A stretch of 64,000 nt of DNA from Paenibacillus solanacearum (GTDB taxonomy: Bacteria; Bacillota; Bacilli; Paenibacillales; NBRC-103111). Below are positions 51,448 to 60,118 of this stretch, piece after piece. Numbering within the stretch: the stretch's first letter is position 1; each line of letters starts with the position of its first letter. Where the stretch lies: positions 434,001 to 498,000 of the forward strand of contig NZ_CAJVAS010000001.1 of assembly GCF_910593845.1 (NCBI RefSeq), read 5' to 3'. The notes under the pieces are model-generated. The model saw only the letters and a list, made by a program, of their open reading frames with translations, was not told the origin of the DNA and did no database searches. The translations under genes were made by a program, and so were the position numbers.

Positions 51448-53484
51448 ATGAAGCCGGTAATTCACATAGACGAACAACGAAAGCAAGAATTGAACAAAAA
51501 GCGCTGGTTTGCGTTTCGAATAAATTTGTTCTTCTTCTTTACGTTTCTCATGTTTTCTGTTCTGATCGTGCGGCTGGCCATGCTGCAATTCGTTGAAGGG
51601 GCAAATCTGAAGGAAGAGGAGGCCAAGGTGAACAAGGCCGGCACACCGATACCGCCTATACGCGGGAATATTTACGACCGCCAAAGTGCGCCGCTGGCCT
51701 ACACGATATCGACCCAGTCGCTTTATTTTCGCATCGAGCAGAATCAGCCGAAGGATCAAGTGGTAGAGCTCGCGCACAAGCTGGAAGACTTATTCGCGCA
51801 GTATGGAAGGCCAGGGACTAATCCGATGAAGGCGGCCGATATTATCAAGGCGATGGACGTCGGTTACGATCTGGAGAAGAACAAAACCGCCAAACAACCA
51901 AGCTACAACGCCGTCCCGAGGCGGATCAAGTCGGATTTGTCCGAGCAGGAAATGGCGGTGCTTTACGAGCATCGGGATGAGCTGAAGTGGCTCGAGATTA
52001 CGGAGGAGAGCATTCGCGCTTACGAGAAAGAAACGACGCCGGCGGTCCAACTGATCGGCTATATGCGGCCGTTCTCGCAAGCGAGGGAGCCGAAGAACGG
52101 GCTGCCGTTCTATCGCGACAAAAAGGCCGAAGGGTACCTGGACACGGAGGATGTCGGATACGACGGCATCGAGCTGATGTACCAGGAGGAGCTGCGCGGC
52201 AAAAACGGCTACAAGACGTATCCGGTCAACGCGCTGCAAAAAATCGTAGGCAAGGTGGAAATCACGAAGCCGATCAAGGGGAACAATCTGTTCCTTACTA
52301 TCGATAAAAACGTTCAGCTGCTGACGGAGCAGGCGATTATGGATCATCTTGCCTGGCTCCACGGTCCCGAGGGGCGCAATTACCCGGCAAACAAGGGACG
52401 GAACGCGGTAACGGGCTACGCCGTTGCCATCGAGGTGGAAACAGGCAAGGTGGTGGCGATGGCAAGCATGCCCGATTACGATCCGAACGTCTGGTTCGGC
52501 GGCATTTCGCAGGACGACTACAACCGGATTCAGCCGTTCATTAATAACGGGACGATTACGACCGCCTATCCCGATTATCCGCAAGCGGAAATATCGCGCC
52601 ATCCGACGTCGATCGTCTATATCGGTTCGACGATCAAGCCGTTATCTGTCCTTATCGGGTTGAATGAAGGGTTGTTCGGCGTGAATTCGTACTACCGCGA
52701 TGTCGGCGTATTCTATTATGGGAAAGACAATTCCAAGCTGTCCAACTCGGACGGGACCGCGTTCGGATCGATTAACCCGACGCAGGCGATCCGCGTCTCG
52801 TCGAATACGTTTATGTCCGCGATGGTCGGCATTCCGATGTTCCAGAAATATTTGAAGGCGGCGCCGGACAAATGGAAGGAATATTTGGGCCAGTTCGGGC
52901 TAGGGGTGAAGACCGGGAGCAATCTGCCGCGGGAGTACGAGGGATTAAGCGAATTTCAAAGCAATACGAAGGAAACCGAGCAATCGCGCATGGTGTTCGC
53001 GTCCTGGGGGCAGAACGAGAAGTATACGACGATGCAGCTTGCCCAATATGTGACGACGCTGGCGACCCGAGGGAAGCGGCTGCGGCCGATCTTCATCGAT
53101 CGAATCGAGACGTACGACGGGGAGCTGGTGCAATCGTTCGATCAGCCCGACGTCTTGAATGAAGTCGATTTCTCGAAGCAGCATTGGGATGCGGTTATTA
53201 ACGGGATGGAGAGCAGCGTGCAGGGCTTTGCCAACTTTCCTTATCAACTGGTCAGGAAAACGGGAACCTCCACGCAAAAAGTCGGCGGCGGCAAGGAAGT
53301 GGACAACGCCGTGTTTATCGGGTTCGCCCCAAAGCAGAAGCCGAAGCTCGCGGTCGCCGTCGTCGTGCCGGAGGGCGGCTTCGGGTCCTTCGGCGCCGCG
53401 CCGATCGCGCGCAAAATATTCGACGCCTACGACCAATATTACGGGCTTGACGATAACGGGCCTAAGGGCGGCGCTGCGCCGTAA
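51448..53484 (+). CDS. Class B penicillin-binding protein (peptidoglycan transpeptidase)
   Basis: 678 residues. A short cytoplasmic N-terminus and one transmembrane helix (FFFFTFLMFSVLIVRLAML) are followed by the PBP dimerisation domain with the conserved RGNIYDRQ. The transpeptidase domain has SxxK at Ser394 (GSTIKP), SxN at 451-453 (SSN) and KTG at 604-606 (RKTGTS). It cross-links cell-wall peptides outside the membrane and is a beta-lactam target. The order and length fit the class B group used in elongation or sporulation. GAAGGAG lies 9 bases before the ATG. Monocistronic appearance. Confidence 0.92.
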   Translation: MKPVIHIDEQRKQELNKKRWFAFRINLFFFFTFLMFSVLIVRLAMLQFVEGANLKEEEAKVNKAGTPIPPIRGNIYDRQSAPLAYTISTQSLYFRIEQNQPKDQVVELAHKLEDLFAQYGRPGTNPMKAADIIKAMDVGYDLEKNKTAKQPSYNAVPRRIKSDLSEQEMAVLYEHRDELKWLEITEESIRAYEKETTPAVQLIGYMRPFSQAREPKNGLPFYRDKKAEGYLDTEDVGYDGIELMYQEELRGKNGYKTYPVNALQKIVGKVEITKPIKGNNLFLTIDKNVQLLTEQAIMDHLAWLHGPEGRNYPANKGRNAVTGYAVAIEVETGKVVAMASMPDYDPNVWFGGISQDDYNRIQPFINNGTITTAYPDYPQAEISRHPTSIVYIGSTIKPLSVLIGLNEGLFGVNSYYRDVGVFYYGKDNSKLSNSDGTAFGSINPTQAIRVSSNTFMSAMVGIPMFQKYLKAAPDKWKEYLGQFGLGVKTGSNLPREYEGLSEFQSNTKETEQSRMVFASWGQNEKYTTMQLAQYVTTLATRGKRLRPIFIDRIETYDGELVQSFDQPDVLNEVDFSKQHWDAVINGMESSVQGFANFPYQLVRKTGTSTQKVGGGKEVDNAVFIGFAPKQKPKLAVAVVVPEGGFGSFGAAPIARKIFDAYDQYYGLDDNGPKGGAAP

Positions 53485-53579
53485 CACGGCTCCCTTCGCG
53501 GAACCTGACGTGAAGGAGAGTGCAATGTTCACGGAAATGGAATAAAAAGGGTTTCCTTACAATGGCGTTCATGTTACAC

Positions 53580-53592
53580 TGAGACCGTCTCA
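53580..53592. promoter_or_regulatory. Palindrome before the mini-ORF
   Basis: TGAGAC-C-GTCTCA is a perfect 13-bp palindrome. TGAGACCG recurs at 53695. It may be an operator for the CD3324-type regulator downstream. Confidence 0.35.
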
Positions 53593-53616
53593 ACGTAACC
53601 GGAGGTGGACATAACA

Positions 53617-53664
53617 ATGGCTGATGACAAAGAGAATACGCTCTATGCAAAGTCTACACGATAA
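53617..53664 (+). CDS. 15-codon mini-ORF, possible leader peptide
   Basis: It reads MADDKENTLYAKSTR and is preceded by a strong GGAGGTGG about 8 bases upstream. Its 3' end lies inside a hairpin: CGCTCTAT (53639-53646) pairs with ATAGAGCG (53683-53690), with an inner AACCG/CGGTT stem. Translation of the mini-ORF would open the hairpin, the usual arrangement of translational or transcriptional attenuators. Function is inferred. Confidence 0.35.
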   Translation: MADDKENTLYAKSTR

Positions 53665-53690
53665 CCGACGGCGGTTGTTTGTATAGAGCG
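53639..53690 (+). promoter_or_regulatory. Hairpin in the leader of the CD3324-type gene
   Basis: Outer stem CGCTCTAT/ATAGAGCG and inner stem AACCG (53663-53667)/CGGTT (53672-53676). It overlaps the end of the 15-codon mini-ORF and lies about 100 bases before the next gene. Confidence 0.4.
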
Positions 53691-53785
53691 AATCCTGAGA
53701 CCGCCTGCATTCATTGAGGATGAACCGGTTGTTGCGAAGACTTTGCTGCCTTGAAATGAAATTTATTTTAAGGGGTAAAGGATTC

Positions 53786-54055
53786 ATGAAATATGTGAGC
53801 GCAGACATTTTGCCGGAGGCCTTGCTGAAGGAAGTGCAGCAATATATTCACGGCGCCATGATGTATGTACCCAAGCCAGAAGGAACGCGCCGAAAAGGCT
53901 GGGGAGAAGCATCGGGCAGCAGAGCGCATATCGCGCAAAGAAACAATGACATTCGTGCTGGATTTTCACAGGGCGTATCGATCGCGGCGCTCTCGGAGCG
54001 CTATTATCTGTCATCCGACAGCATTAAGAAAATTGTGTATTCCAAACGGAAATAG
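53786..54055 (+). CDS. CD3324-family protein, small Mor-like DNA-binding protein
   Basis: 89 residues. The pattern MKYVSADILPEALLKEVQQYI, YVPKPEGTRRKGWGE and the C-terminal helix-turn-helix VSIAALSERYYLSSDSIKKIVYSKRK fit the CD3324 family, small Mor-transcription-activator-like proteins found in Bacillota. ATG 53786 is chosen for AAAGG close upstream and because the family begins MKYV. A terminator follows. Its target genes are unknown. Confidence 0.8.
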   Translation: MKYVSADILPEALLKEVQQYIHGAMMYVPKPEGTRRKGWGEASGSRAHIAQRNNDIRAGFSQGVSIAALSERYYLSSDSIKKIVYSKRK

Positions 54056-54066
54056 CTTGTCTCTCA

Positions 54067-54100
54067 AGTCACATGGGATTTTGATGCCATGTGGCTTTTT
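54067..54100 (+). terminator. Terminator after the CD3324-type gene
   Basis: AGTCACATGG pairs with CCATGTGGCT, followed by TTTTT. Confidence 0.75.
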
Positions 54101-54231
54101 CGTGCAAAAAACGGTTATAACGTATTTACGGCATATCATCCGTCGGTTCGGATGGTTAAAATAAACTTCAAGGAAAGGTTGTTCAACAATTTCAACAATA
54201 CATGAACAGGATAGAAAGAGAGGAATCTGGG

Positions 54232-54963
54232 ATGACAAGACCCGCATTAAGCTATACGATCTGGTTCTCGCAGCGTACGGGGAGCACCTTGCTCAATTAC
54301 GCGCTCGCTTCGACGGGAGTGGCAGGCAACCCCTCCGAATGGCTTCATTTCCAGCACAAAGACCCCGCTGCTTTCACACGCGGAGATTTGGAGAACATCT
54401 GGCGGCACGGTACGACGCCAAACGGCGTATTCGGGCTGAAAATCGGCTTTGAACAACGATGGATCGATACCTTTCGAGCCATGTTCGAACTGCCGCCGGA
54501 AGCTTCGCGCGCGGAGGTATGGAGCACGGCCTTTCCCCACTGCTCCAAGCATATTTATATGACGCGCCGGAACAAAGTCCGTCTGGCCGTCTCGTGGTGG
54601 CGCGCCATCGTTACCGGCGAGTGGCATCGAAAATTCGGGGAGAAGCCGCAGGCGCAGGACATTGCGGATAAGTACAATGAGGAAGCGATCAAGCATTTGC
54701 TTATTCAAAGCATGATGTGCGAAGCGGCGATCGAGGATTTCTTGTCGGAGTCCGGCATTGTTCCGCTGACCATTGTATATGAAGATTTTATTCAAGATTA
54801 CGAAGGTACGGTGATGAACGTGCTGCAATATTTGGGCATTCCGTCGGATGGCGTGACCGTAGCTCCCCCGGCGCTGGATCGACTGGCGGACGAGGTGGCG
54901 GAGGCATGGGTGCAGCGGTTCCGGGAAGAAAGCCAGCGCGGGTGGACGCATATCCGGTGGTAG
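54232..54963 (+). CDS. Sulfotransferase, Stf0-like
   Basis: About 243 residues, cytoplasmic. The PAPS 5'-phosphosulfate loop appears as FSQRTGSTLLNYALASTGVAGNPSEW. The 3'-phosphate binding part is YMTRRNKVRLAVSWWRAI. The C-terminus carries VYEDFIQDYEGTVMNVLQYLGI. The pattern matches Stf0 (trehalose 2-sulfotransferase of mycobacteria) and relatives, which transfer sulfate from PAPS to a sugar. In this organism the acceptor is unknown. ATG 54232 has GAGAGG 8 bases upstream. Sulfotransferases are uncommon in Bacillota; the gene appears monocistronic. Confidence 0.8.
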   Translation: MTRPALSYTIWFSQRTGSTLLNYALASTGVAGNPSEWLHFQHKDPAAFTRGDLENIWRHGTTPNGVFGLKIGFEQRWIDTFRAMFELPPEASRAEVWSTAFPHCSKHIYMTRRNKVRLAVSWWRAIVTGEWHRKFGEKPQAQDIADKYNEEAIKHLLIQSMMCEAAIEDFLSESGIVPLTIVYEDFIQDYEGTVMNVLQYLGIPSDGVTVAPPALDRLADEVAEAWVQRFREESQRGWTHIRW

Positions 54964-54998
54964 CCTTGGATCGCGATGCGCTCGCGGGAGCCGTTCGT

Positions 54999-55778
54999 TC
55001 AAGCTCTTACCGCTGTGGCCCTGACCGTATATTGATTGTTTTGTAGGGTCAGGGTGGCATCGTAATAACCGCGGCTGCTTGGCTTGCATTTGTAATCGCC
55101 GGAACAGCCGCACACAAAAAATTTTGTTTTCGTAAATCCGCTATAAATATTCGTATACTTTTGGAAAAACTTATGCGCGTGGTGGGAGAAAATCGCCAAT
55201 ACATTATCTCTCGCCGCGGAAGGTATCGCATTGAAGAAGGTTTTGGTTTCCGCCATGCTGAGCACATGAGACGGATCGACGGAAGACGTAATGCCCTTTA
55301 CGTTCAAAGGCCAATGAAAATCGATAATATAGTAGTGCTGGTTGTCGAGCGTATTCAAGATATCGATGCTTTTTTTACTGAATCGTCCGGGCGCATTATC
55401 GAGCCACACGTACTTTACTTTCCCCTGCGTCCCCGGAAAATTCATTTGTCCCGCGACGCTTCCCAAATATTTCTTGAATAATCCCCGAGTCGTCGTCTCC
55501 CAGTTTCCGATCGACGCTTTGTACGGTATTTTCTTCGCGCCTAATACGGAGTCTGCCGTATTTTTAAAGTCCACGTAGCGCCCTTGAGCGAATTTCCCAT
55601 GATCGGTTCCCGCCTGCGCGTTGTCTCCTCCGAAAATAACAAAACGTTTATTCCCGCTGCTCACCACCTTCGGCAGTAAACTTTTAAAGATGGTGGAGCT
55701 ATTCCCGTAACCGACATGACTGTCGCCCACAACTGCAAATGAAATGACCTGTTTCACCGATGCGCGGGTTCGTTTCAT
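54999..55778 (-). CDS. Calcineurin-like metallophosphoesterase, small form
   Basis: About 259 residues without a signal peptide. Metal-binding motifs: VVGDSHVG near the start, FGGDNAQ, IGNWETTT in place of the usual GNHD/E, then FSHHAHKF. The His of the GNH motif, normally the proton donor, is replaced by Trp, so catalysis may be altered. ATG 55778 is chosen for AAGGGTG 5 bases upstream; an upstream ATG at 55817 lacks one. It converges with the sulfotransferase gene (35-base gap). The substrate is unknown. Confidence 0.75.
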   Translation of the reverse strand: MKRTRASVKQVISFAVVGDSHVGYGNSSTIFKSLLPKVVSSGNKRFVIFGGDNAQAGTDHGKFAQGRYVDFKNTADSVLGAKKIPYKASIGNWETTTRGLFKKYLGSVAGQMNFPGTQGKVKYVWLDNAPGRFSKKSIDILNTLDNQHYYIIDFHWPLNVKGITSSVDPSHVLSMAETKTFFNAIPSAARDNVLAIFSHHAHKFFQKYTNIYSGFTKTKFFVCGCSGDYKCKPSSRGYYDATLTLQNNQYTVRATAVRA

Positions 55779-55974
55779 CTCATCACCCTTATCCTTTTTG
55801 GGAGTTTGCTTTAACATCTATATTCAATGCCTGATGCGTTGTATTGGATAAAACGGCATTATTTTTAAGTCTGCGATGTCATATCTTGCGGTCGTCCCCC
55901 GATTTTTTGCGTGGTTGCTGCCCGCCGTTTGGTTTATAATGGCGACATAAGTGCAGAAGAACGGGGGGGACCGG

Positions 55975-58359
55975 GTGGAAGTATATGAAGAAGTGGTCCG
56001 GAGCGCCCGGCAGTTGTTGACCCATCTGCCGGAGCCGGTATATGTCGAGGACTTGGACGGGCGGATGCTCTGGGGAAACCCGGCATTCGAGCAGATCGCG
56101 GAGCAATGGAGCCGTGTGCCGGCGGCCGAGCGGCGCGTACCCGTGATGTCTGGTGACGGTCATCCGGTTGCGTACACGGTCTACGCGGCGGCGGCTGCGG
56201 ACGAGCGGGCGGCATGGTACCGCGTGATCGCGGAGAATACGTCCGATACGATCGTGCTGCTGGACGTTCAAGGGGTGGTCCGTTTCGTATCGCCGTCGTT
56301 CGAATCGATGATCGGTTATCGTATGGATCAATATGAAGGATTGGACGCATTCCATGTGATTCATCCGGAGGACCGGGAGTTCGTTCAATTGAGCTTCCGA
56401 AGCGTGATTGACACGCGGGAAGCAACGGAAACGAGCTACCGCGCCGTTCGCGCCGACGGGCATGTCATTTACCTGGAAAGCCGGGTTAAGCCGGTGCTGG
56501 GCCTTGATGGACAGGTTCTGTATGTCGTAGCCGTCGTCAGGGACGTATCGGAACGGAAGGAAGCCGAACGGCTGCTGGACAATATATTGGAAAATGTCAG
56601 CGCCGCGGTGTGGTCCACCGACCGGGATTTTACCCAATACCGATTCTGCTCCAAGAGCATGGAGAAGATCATGGGCATGTCGCGGGAGGTCATCATGAGG
56701 CATCCGATTCGGCTGCATGATCACATTCATCCGGACGATAACCTGGTCCTGATGGGCGAGGTGAAGAAGAAGCTTGACGACGGGCAGCCGGTAGACATCG
56801 CGGTCCGGCTCATCCATGTCGAAGGTGAAACGCGCTGGGGACGGCTGCTCATTCAGCCGTTCCTCAATCACTGCGGAGAGACGGAGCGGCTGGACGGGAT
56901 CGCCCTGGACATTACGGAGCAGAAGCGGGCCGAGCTTGCTCTGGAAGAGAGCCGACAGCGCTACAAGTCGTTGTTCGAGAACAACCTGGACGGCGTCTTC
57001 TCGATGGAGCTGGACGGTTATTATGTCATTAACGCGAACCCGGCGTTCGAAGCGATCATGGGAATGGAGAAGGCCCGGCTCGCGAACCGCTGTTTCCTCG
57101 GCATGATCTTCGATGAGGATCACGCGGAAGTGTACGAAACGCTCCTCAGTGTGAAGCGGGAGGGCCGGCCACAGCATATCGAATGCCGCCTTGCGCAGGC
57201 GAAGGAGGGACAGAAGATCGTGAGCATTACGTTCGTACCGATCTTTCTCTCGAACCGGCTGAACGGCATTCACGGCATCGTGAAGGACATTACAAAGCGG
57301 AAGACGGAGGAGCGGGAACTGATCGAAAGCGAGAAACGGTACAAGGCGCTCCAGCAAAGCTTGAACCGGTTCTCCAACGATTTGGCCAATGTGTTGAAAG
57401 TCTCCGAGCTGGAGCAGCGGTTGATTGACGAAGTGAGCAGCGTGCTGCAGACAACCCGCGTGGCCATTGAAGAGGTGCCGAAGGGAGAAGAGCAGGAGCG
57501 CTTGTCGCCGGGAGATACCTGGATTCGTATCGGCGAGAAGCGGCATCCCGCTTACTTGAGGATCGGACTCGATCACGGACTGCTGCCGATCGAGCGGGAA
57601 TGGCTGGAGACGGCGGTTCGATATGTCACGATATTGTATGACAATCTTCATCTGATTGAAGACTTGATGAAGCGAATGGAGGATCTGGTTGCCGCCAACG
57701 AAACACCGCGCTGGATGCTGCGATTGCTATTCAAGCTTTCCGAGAAAGAGCGGGCCACATTGTCCAGCGATCTGCATGATGCGGTACTGCAGGACCTGAT
57801 TATTTGGTACCGCAAGCTGGAATCGCTGCGCTCCCTCGGTTCGTTCGATCCTGCCGCACACCAAGAGCTTAAGAGGATCGAGGAAGGGCTGTTGGATGCG
57901 ATCCATCAAATTCGGATTACGTGCAATGAATTGCGTCCTCCATTTCTACTGAAGATGGGATTGATCCAATCGCTGAAAAGCTTATTCGAGTACACGCGCA
58001 TGTTCGCGAATTACGAAATCGAATTTGTGTCGGAGACGCCTGCAGCGGATCTTACCGAGGAACAAATTTTGGGCATGTACCGGATTGTCCAGGAGCTGCT
58101 AAATAACGCGAACAAGCACTCCCAAGCGGACAAGGTGACGATCACGCTTGCCAATGCGGTGGACGGTCTTGCTTTCACGTATGCCGACAACGGCGTAGGT
58201 ATGGAATGGGCGGAGCACCAGGATTCGTTCAGTCATATGGGGCTTGCCGGCATTGAGAAGCGGGTGCTCAGTCTGGACGGCAGGGTGGCCTTTCGTTCTG
58301 CACCGGGGCAAGGGTTTGGCGTTGACATCCGGTTTCCGGTGACATGTCCAATGACATAA
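55975..58359 (+). CDS. Soluble multi-PAS sensor histidine kinase (NarX/ComP-type catalytic core)
   Basis: About 794 residues with no membrane helix. Four PAS-type modules follow each other (residues ~15-60, ~80-195, ~200-320, ~330-445; PAC endings such as AVVRDVSERKEAERLL and VKDITKRKTEERELIE). A GAF-like stretch follows, then HisKA_3 with the phospho-acceptor in SSDLHDAVLQD (His601), and an ATPase domain with LLNNANKHSQ and YADNGVGM. GTG at 55975 follows a G-rich site. It lies 16 bases before the response-regulator gene, its evident partner. Signal detection must be cytosolic; the ligand or redox cofactor is not visible. Confidence 0.87.
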   Translation: MEVYEEVVRSARQLLTHLPEPVYVEDLDGRMLWGNPAFEQIAEQWSRVPAAERRVPVMSGDGHPVAYTVYAAAAADERAAWYRVIAENTSDTIVLLDVQGVVRFVSPSFESMIGYRMDQYEGLDAFHVIHPEDREFVQLSFRSVIDTREATETSYRAVRADGHVIYLESRVKPVLGLDGQVLYVVAVVRDVSERKEAERLLDNILENVSAAVWSTDRDFTQYRFCSKSMEKIMGMSREVIMRHPIRLHDHIHPDDNLVLMGEVKKKLDDGQPVDIAVRLIHVEGETRWGRLLIQPFLNHCGETERLDGIALDITEQKRAELALEESRQRYKSLFENNLDGVFSMELDGYYVINANPAFEAIMGMEKARLANRCFLGMIFDEDHAEVYETLLSVKREGRPQHIECRLAQAKEGQKIVSITFVPIFLSNRLNGIHGIVKDITKRKTEERELIESEKRYKALQQSLNRFSNDLANVLKVSELEQRLIDEVSSVLQTTRVAIEEVPKGEEQERLSPGDTWIRIGEKRHPAYLRIGLDHGLLPIEREWLETAVRYVTILYDNLHLIEDLMKRMEDLVAANETPRWMLRLLFKLSEKERATLSSDLHDAVLQDLIIWYRKLESLRSLGSFDPAAHQELKRIEEGLLDAIHQIRITCNELRPPFLLKMGLIQSLKSLFEYTRMFANYEIEFVSETPAADLTEEQILGMYRIVQELLNNANKHSQADKVTITLANAVDGLAFTYADNGVGMEWAEHQDSFSHMGLAGIEKRVLSLDGRVAFRSAPGQGFGVDIRFPVTCPMT

Positions 58360-58375
58360 TGGAGAGGGAGACACT

Positions 58376-59026
58376 ATGGAAATCTTATTGGTAGACGATC
58401 ACCGGTCGGTCGTCGAAGGAACGAAAATGCTGATTGAATCCGAGCCGGATATGAACGTTACGGTGGAGACGGATGTCTACTGCGTACCCGATCTCGTTCG
58501 TCTGAAGACATTCGATGTCATCCTGCTCGATTTGTACATGCCGAACATGAACGGGGTCGATTTGACGCGCAAGCTGCTGAGCTACGTTCCGGACGCCGTG
58601 ATCTTGATTTATTCCGGCTTCGAAATTGCCCCGCATTTCAACCTGTTGATGGAGTCAGGCGTGTCCGGGTTTATCGCCAAAACCTCCACGCGCGAGCAGC
58701 TCATCCAGGCTATCCGGTGCGCGTCGCGGAAGGAAGCGATTGTGCCGATGCAGCTGCTCAAGCAGCTTCGGCGGCAAGAAATCGTCGTACAGGGATCGCC
58801 GGGAGGCGAGGAGACGACCGTTACGACGGAAGAGGAGAAGCTGCTTCGGGAGCTGGTCAAAGGCAAGAGCAACAAGGACATTTCGAAGACGCTCATGATC
58901 AGCCAGCGGTCGCTGGAGTATGCCTTGACGGAGCTGTTCCGGAAGCTGCATGCGAGTTCGCGCGTCGAAGCGATCAAGAAGGCGAAGCAGCTGGGGATTA
59001 TTCCGATGGAAGATTTGTATTCGTAA
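58376..59026 (+). CDS. NarL/FixJ-type response regulator, ComA-like
   Basis: 216 residues. Receiver domain with acidic pocket DD(H) at 7-9 and phospho-acceptor Asp52 (ILLDLYMPN). C-terminal LuxR-type helix-turn-helix: TTEEEKLLRELVKGKSNKDISKTL, then QRSLEYALTELFRKLHASSRVEAI. The wording MEGTK/VEGTK early and R-S-[IL]-E-Y in the recognition region closely resemble Bacillus ComA, the competence and quorum response regulator. GGAGAGGGAG lies before the ATG. Its partner kinase lacks the membrane sensor of ComP, so the input must differ. Its target genes are unknown. Confidence 0.87.
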   Translation: MEILLVDDHRSVVEGTKMLIESEPDMNVTVETDVYCVPDLVRLKTFDVILLDLYMPNMNGVDLTRKLLSYVPDAVILIYSGFEIAPHFNLLMESGVSGFIAKTSTREQLIQAIRCASRKEAIVPMQLLKQLRRQEIVVQGSPGGEETTVTTEEEKLLRELVKGKSNKDISKTLMISQRSLEYALTELFRKLHASSRVEAIKKAKQLGIIPMEDLYS

Positions 59027-59056
59027 CGTTTATAGGCAGCGCTAAGATCGATCGAT

Positions 59057-59089
59057 AACCGGCCCGTTCCGTACGGGAGCCGGTTTTTT
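59057..59089 (+). terminator. Terminator after the response regulator
   Basis: AACCGGC pairs with GCCGGTT, with an inner CCGT/ACGG stem and a run of T. Confidence 0.8.
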
Positions 59090-59100
59090 ATTTCATCTTA

Positions 59101-59125
59101 ATTGATATTGATTATCAATATCAAT
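59101..59125. promoter_or_regulatory. Fur box
   Basis: A perfect 12-1-12 palindrome (left arm ATTGATATTGAT) matches the Fur consensus closely. It overlaps the -35 region of the promoter for the iron cluster, the classical position for iron-dependent repression. Confidence 0.85.
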
Positions 59126-59136
59126 ACAAGTATGAT
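59108..59136 (+). promoter_or_regulatory. Promoter of the iron-uptake cluster
   Basis: TTGATT (59108-59113), 17-base spacer, TATGAT (59131-59136). The -35 lies inside the Fur box. Confidence 0.65.
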
Positions 59137-59195
59137 TAAAGCATGTGACTTATTAAAGGAATGGCTTATTAAGGAGTAAGTGGGAGCGGTGTACA

Positions 59196-60047
59196 ATGAA
59201 AATCGACATTAACAAGCTCGCTGAGCATTTTGCGCATACTTCTTTTCGGATCGAACAGGTCAGCCGGTACGGGCATGATCCGGGAAGGCGCTGCGACGGC
59301 TATACCGAAGCTTTTCCCGGCTTTGTATTTCCGTTAAGGGGGAAGGCGGAGTTTGTATTCAACGGAACGCCATATACGCTGACGCCGGGAACAGTGGTTC
59401 ATGGCGGAGCGAATATGAAATTGGACCGAACAGTCATCGGCAATACGAGGTGGGAGTACCTGCTTGTACACTATCGCATCTGCGCGCCTGAGCTGACGAG
59501 CTTTTCGCTGCTCAAAACGCATTTCCAGCTGTCTCCGGGCCAAAGCCCCCGTCTGACAGAGCTGCTTAAGCTGCTGTGGCGATTGTCCCGCCAGCCGGGA
59601 GGCGTTACGGCATTTCAGACCGAGACGATATTCCGCTGCGTGCTGGAGGAGCTGTTCGTCTGCGTCCGAAACCAGAGCAATGACGGGGAACAGACGTTAT
59701 TTGAGCAAGTATCGAATTACATCCACGAGCATTATATGGACGCGCTGACCGTGCGTGCTCTAGCAGAGCAAAACGAGATCAATGAAAATCGGCTGTTTTA
59801 TGTGTTTAAGAAGTACGCCGGGATGGGGCCGGGCAATTACTTGATGGCCTATCGCCTTAACCAGGCCAAGGACTGCTTGCTCGCTACCGACGCACCGATC
59901 GGCGAGGTGGCGGGCAGCGTCGGTTATGCCGACGCGTTATATTTCAGCCGTTTGTTTAAAAAACAGTTCGGCGTCTCCCCCGGCGAGTTCCGGAGTCATT
60001 TCAGGAATAATCCATATGGATTTCAGGATGGCTCCATTCACAGCTAA
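59196..60047 (+). CDS. AraC-family regulator of the iron cluster (Btr-like)
   Basis: 283 residues. N-terminal cupin-like domain (FVFPLRGKAEFVFNGTPYTLTPG), C-terminal AraC helix-turn-helix pair (LTVRALAEQNEINENRLFYVFKKYA, closing KQFGVSPGEFRSHF). The Fur box and the following siderophore-binding gene suggest the role of Bacillus Btr, an activator that responds to ferri-siderophore. Unlike Btr it has no periplasmic-binding domain of its own. GGGAGCGG lies before the ATG. Confidence 0.85.
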   Translation: MKIDINKLAEHFAHTSFRIEQVSRYGHDPGRRCDGYTEAFPGFVFPLRGKAEFVFNGTPYTLTPGTVVHGGANMKLDRTVIGNTRWEYLLVHYRICAPELTSFSLLKTHFQLSPGQSPRLTELLKLLWRLSRQPGGVTAFQTETIFRCVLEELFVCVRNQSNDGEQTLFEQVSNYIHEHYMDALTVRALAEQNEINENRLFYVFKKYAGMGPGNYLMAYRLNQAKDCLLATDAPIGEVAGSVGYADALYFSRLFKKQFGVSPGEFRSHFRNNPYGFQDGSIHS

Positions 60048-60118
60048 AATTCGTTTTGCTACACTGGCGATAGCCAAGATAGACGAGGCAAAACAAAGAG
60101 ATTATCGGAGGAGTTCGC

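Noticed and set aside
55879-57651. Long minus-strand frame opposite the PAS kinase
   Set aside because: It mirrors the codon pattern of the real gene, has no ribosome binding site and shows no domain. Similar antisense frames at 46733-48262, 23346-24347, 26073-27092, 29157-30221 and 8382-9578 are rejected for the same reason.
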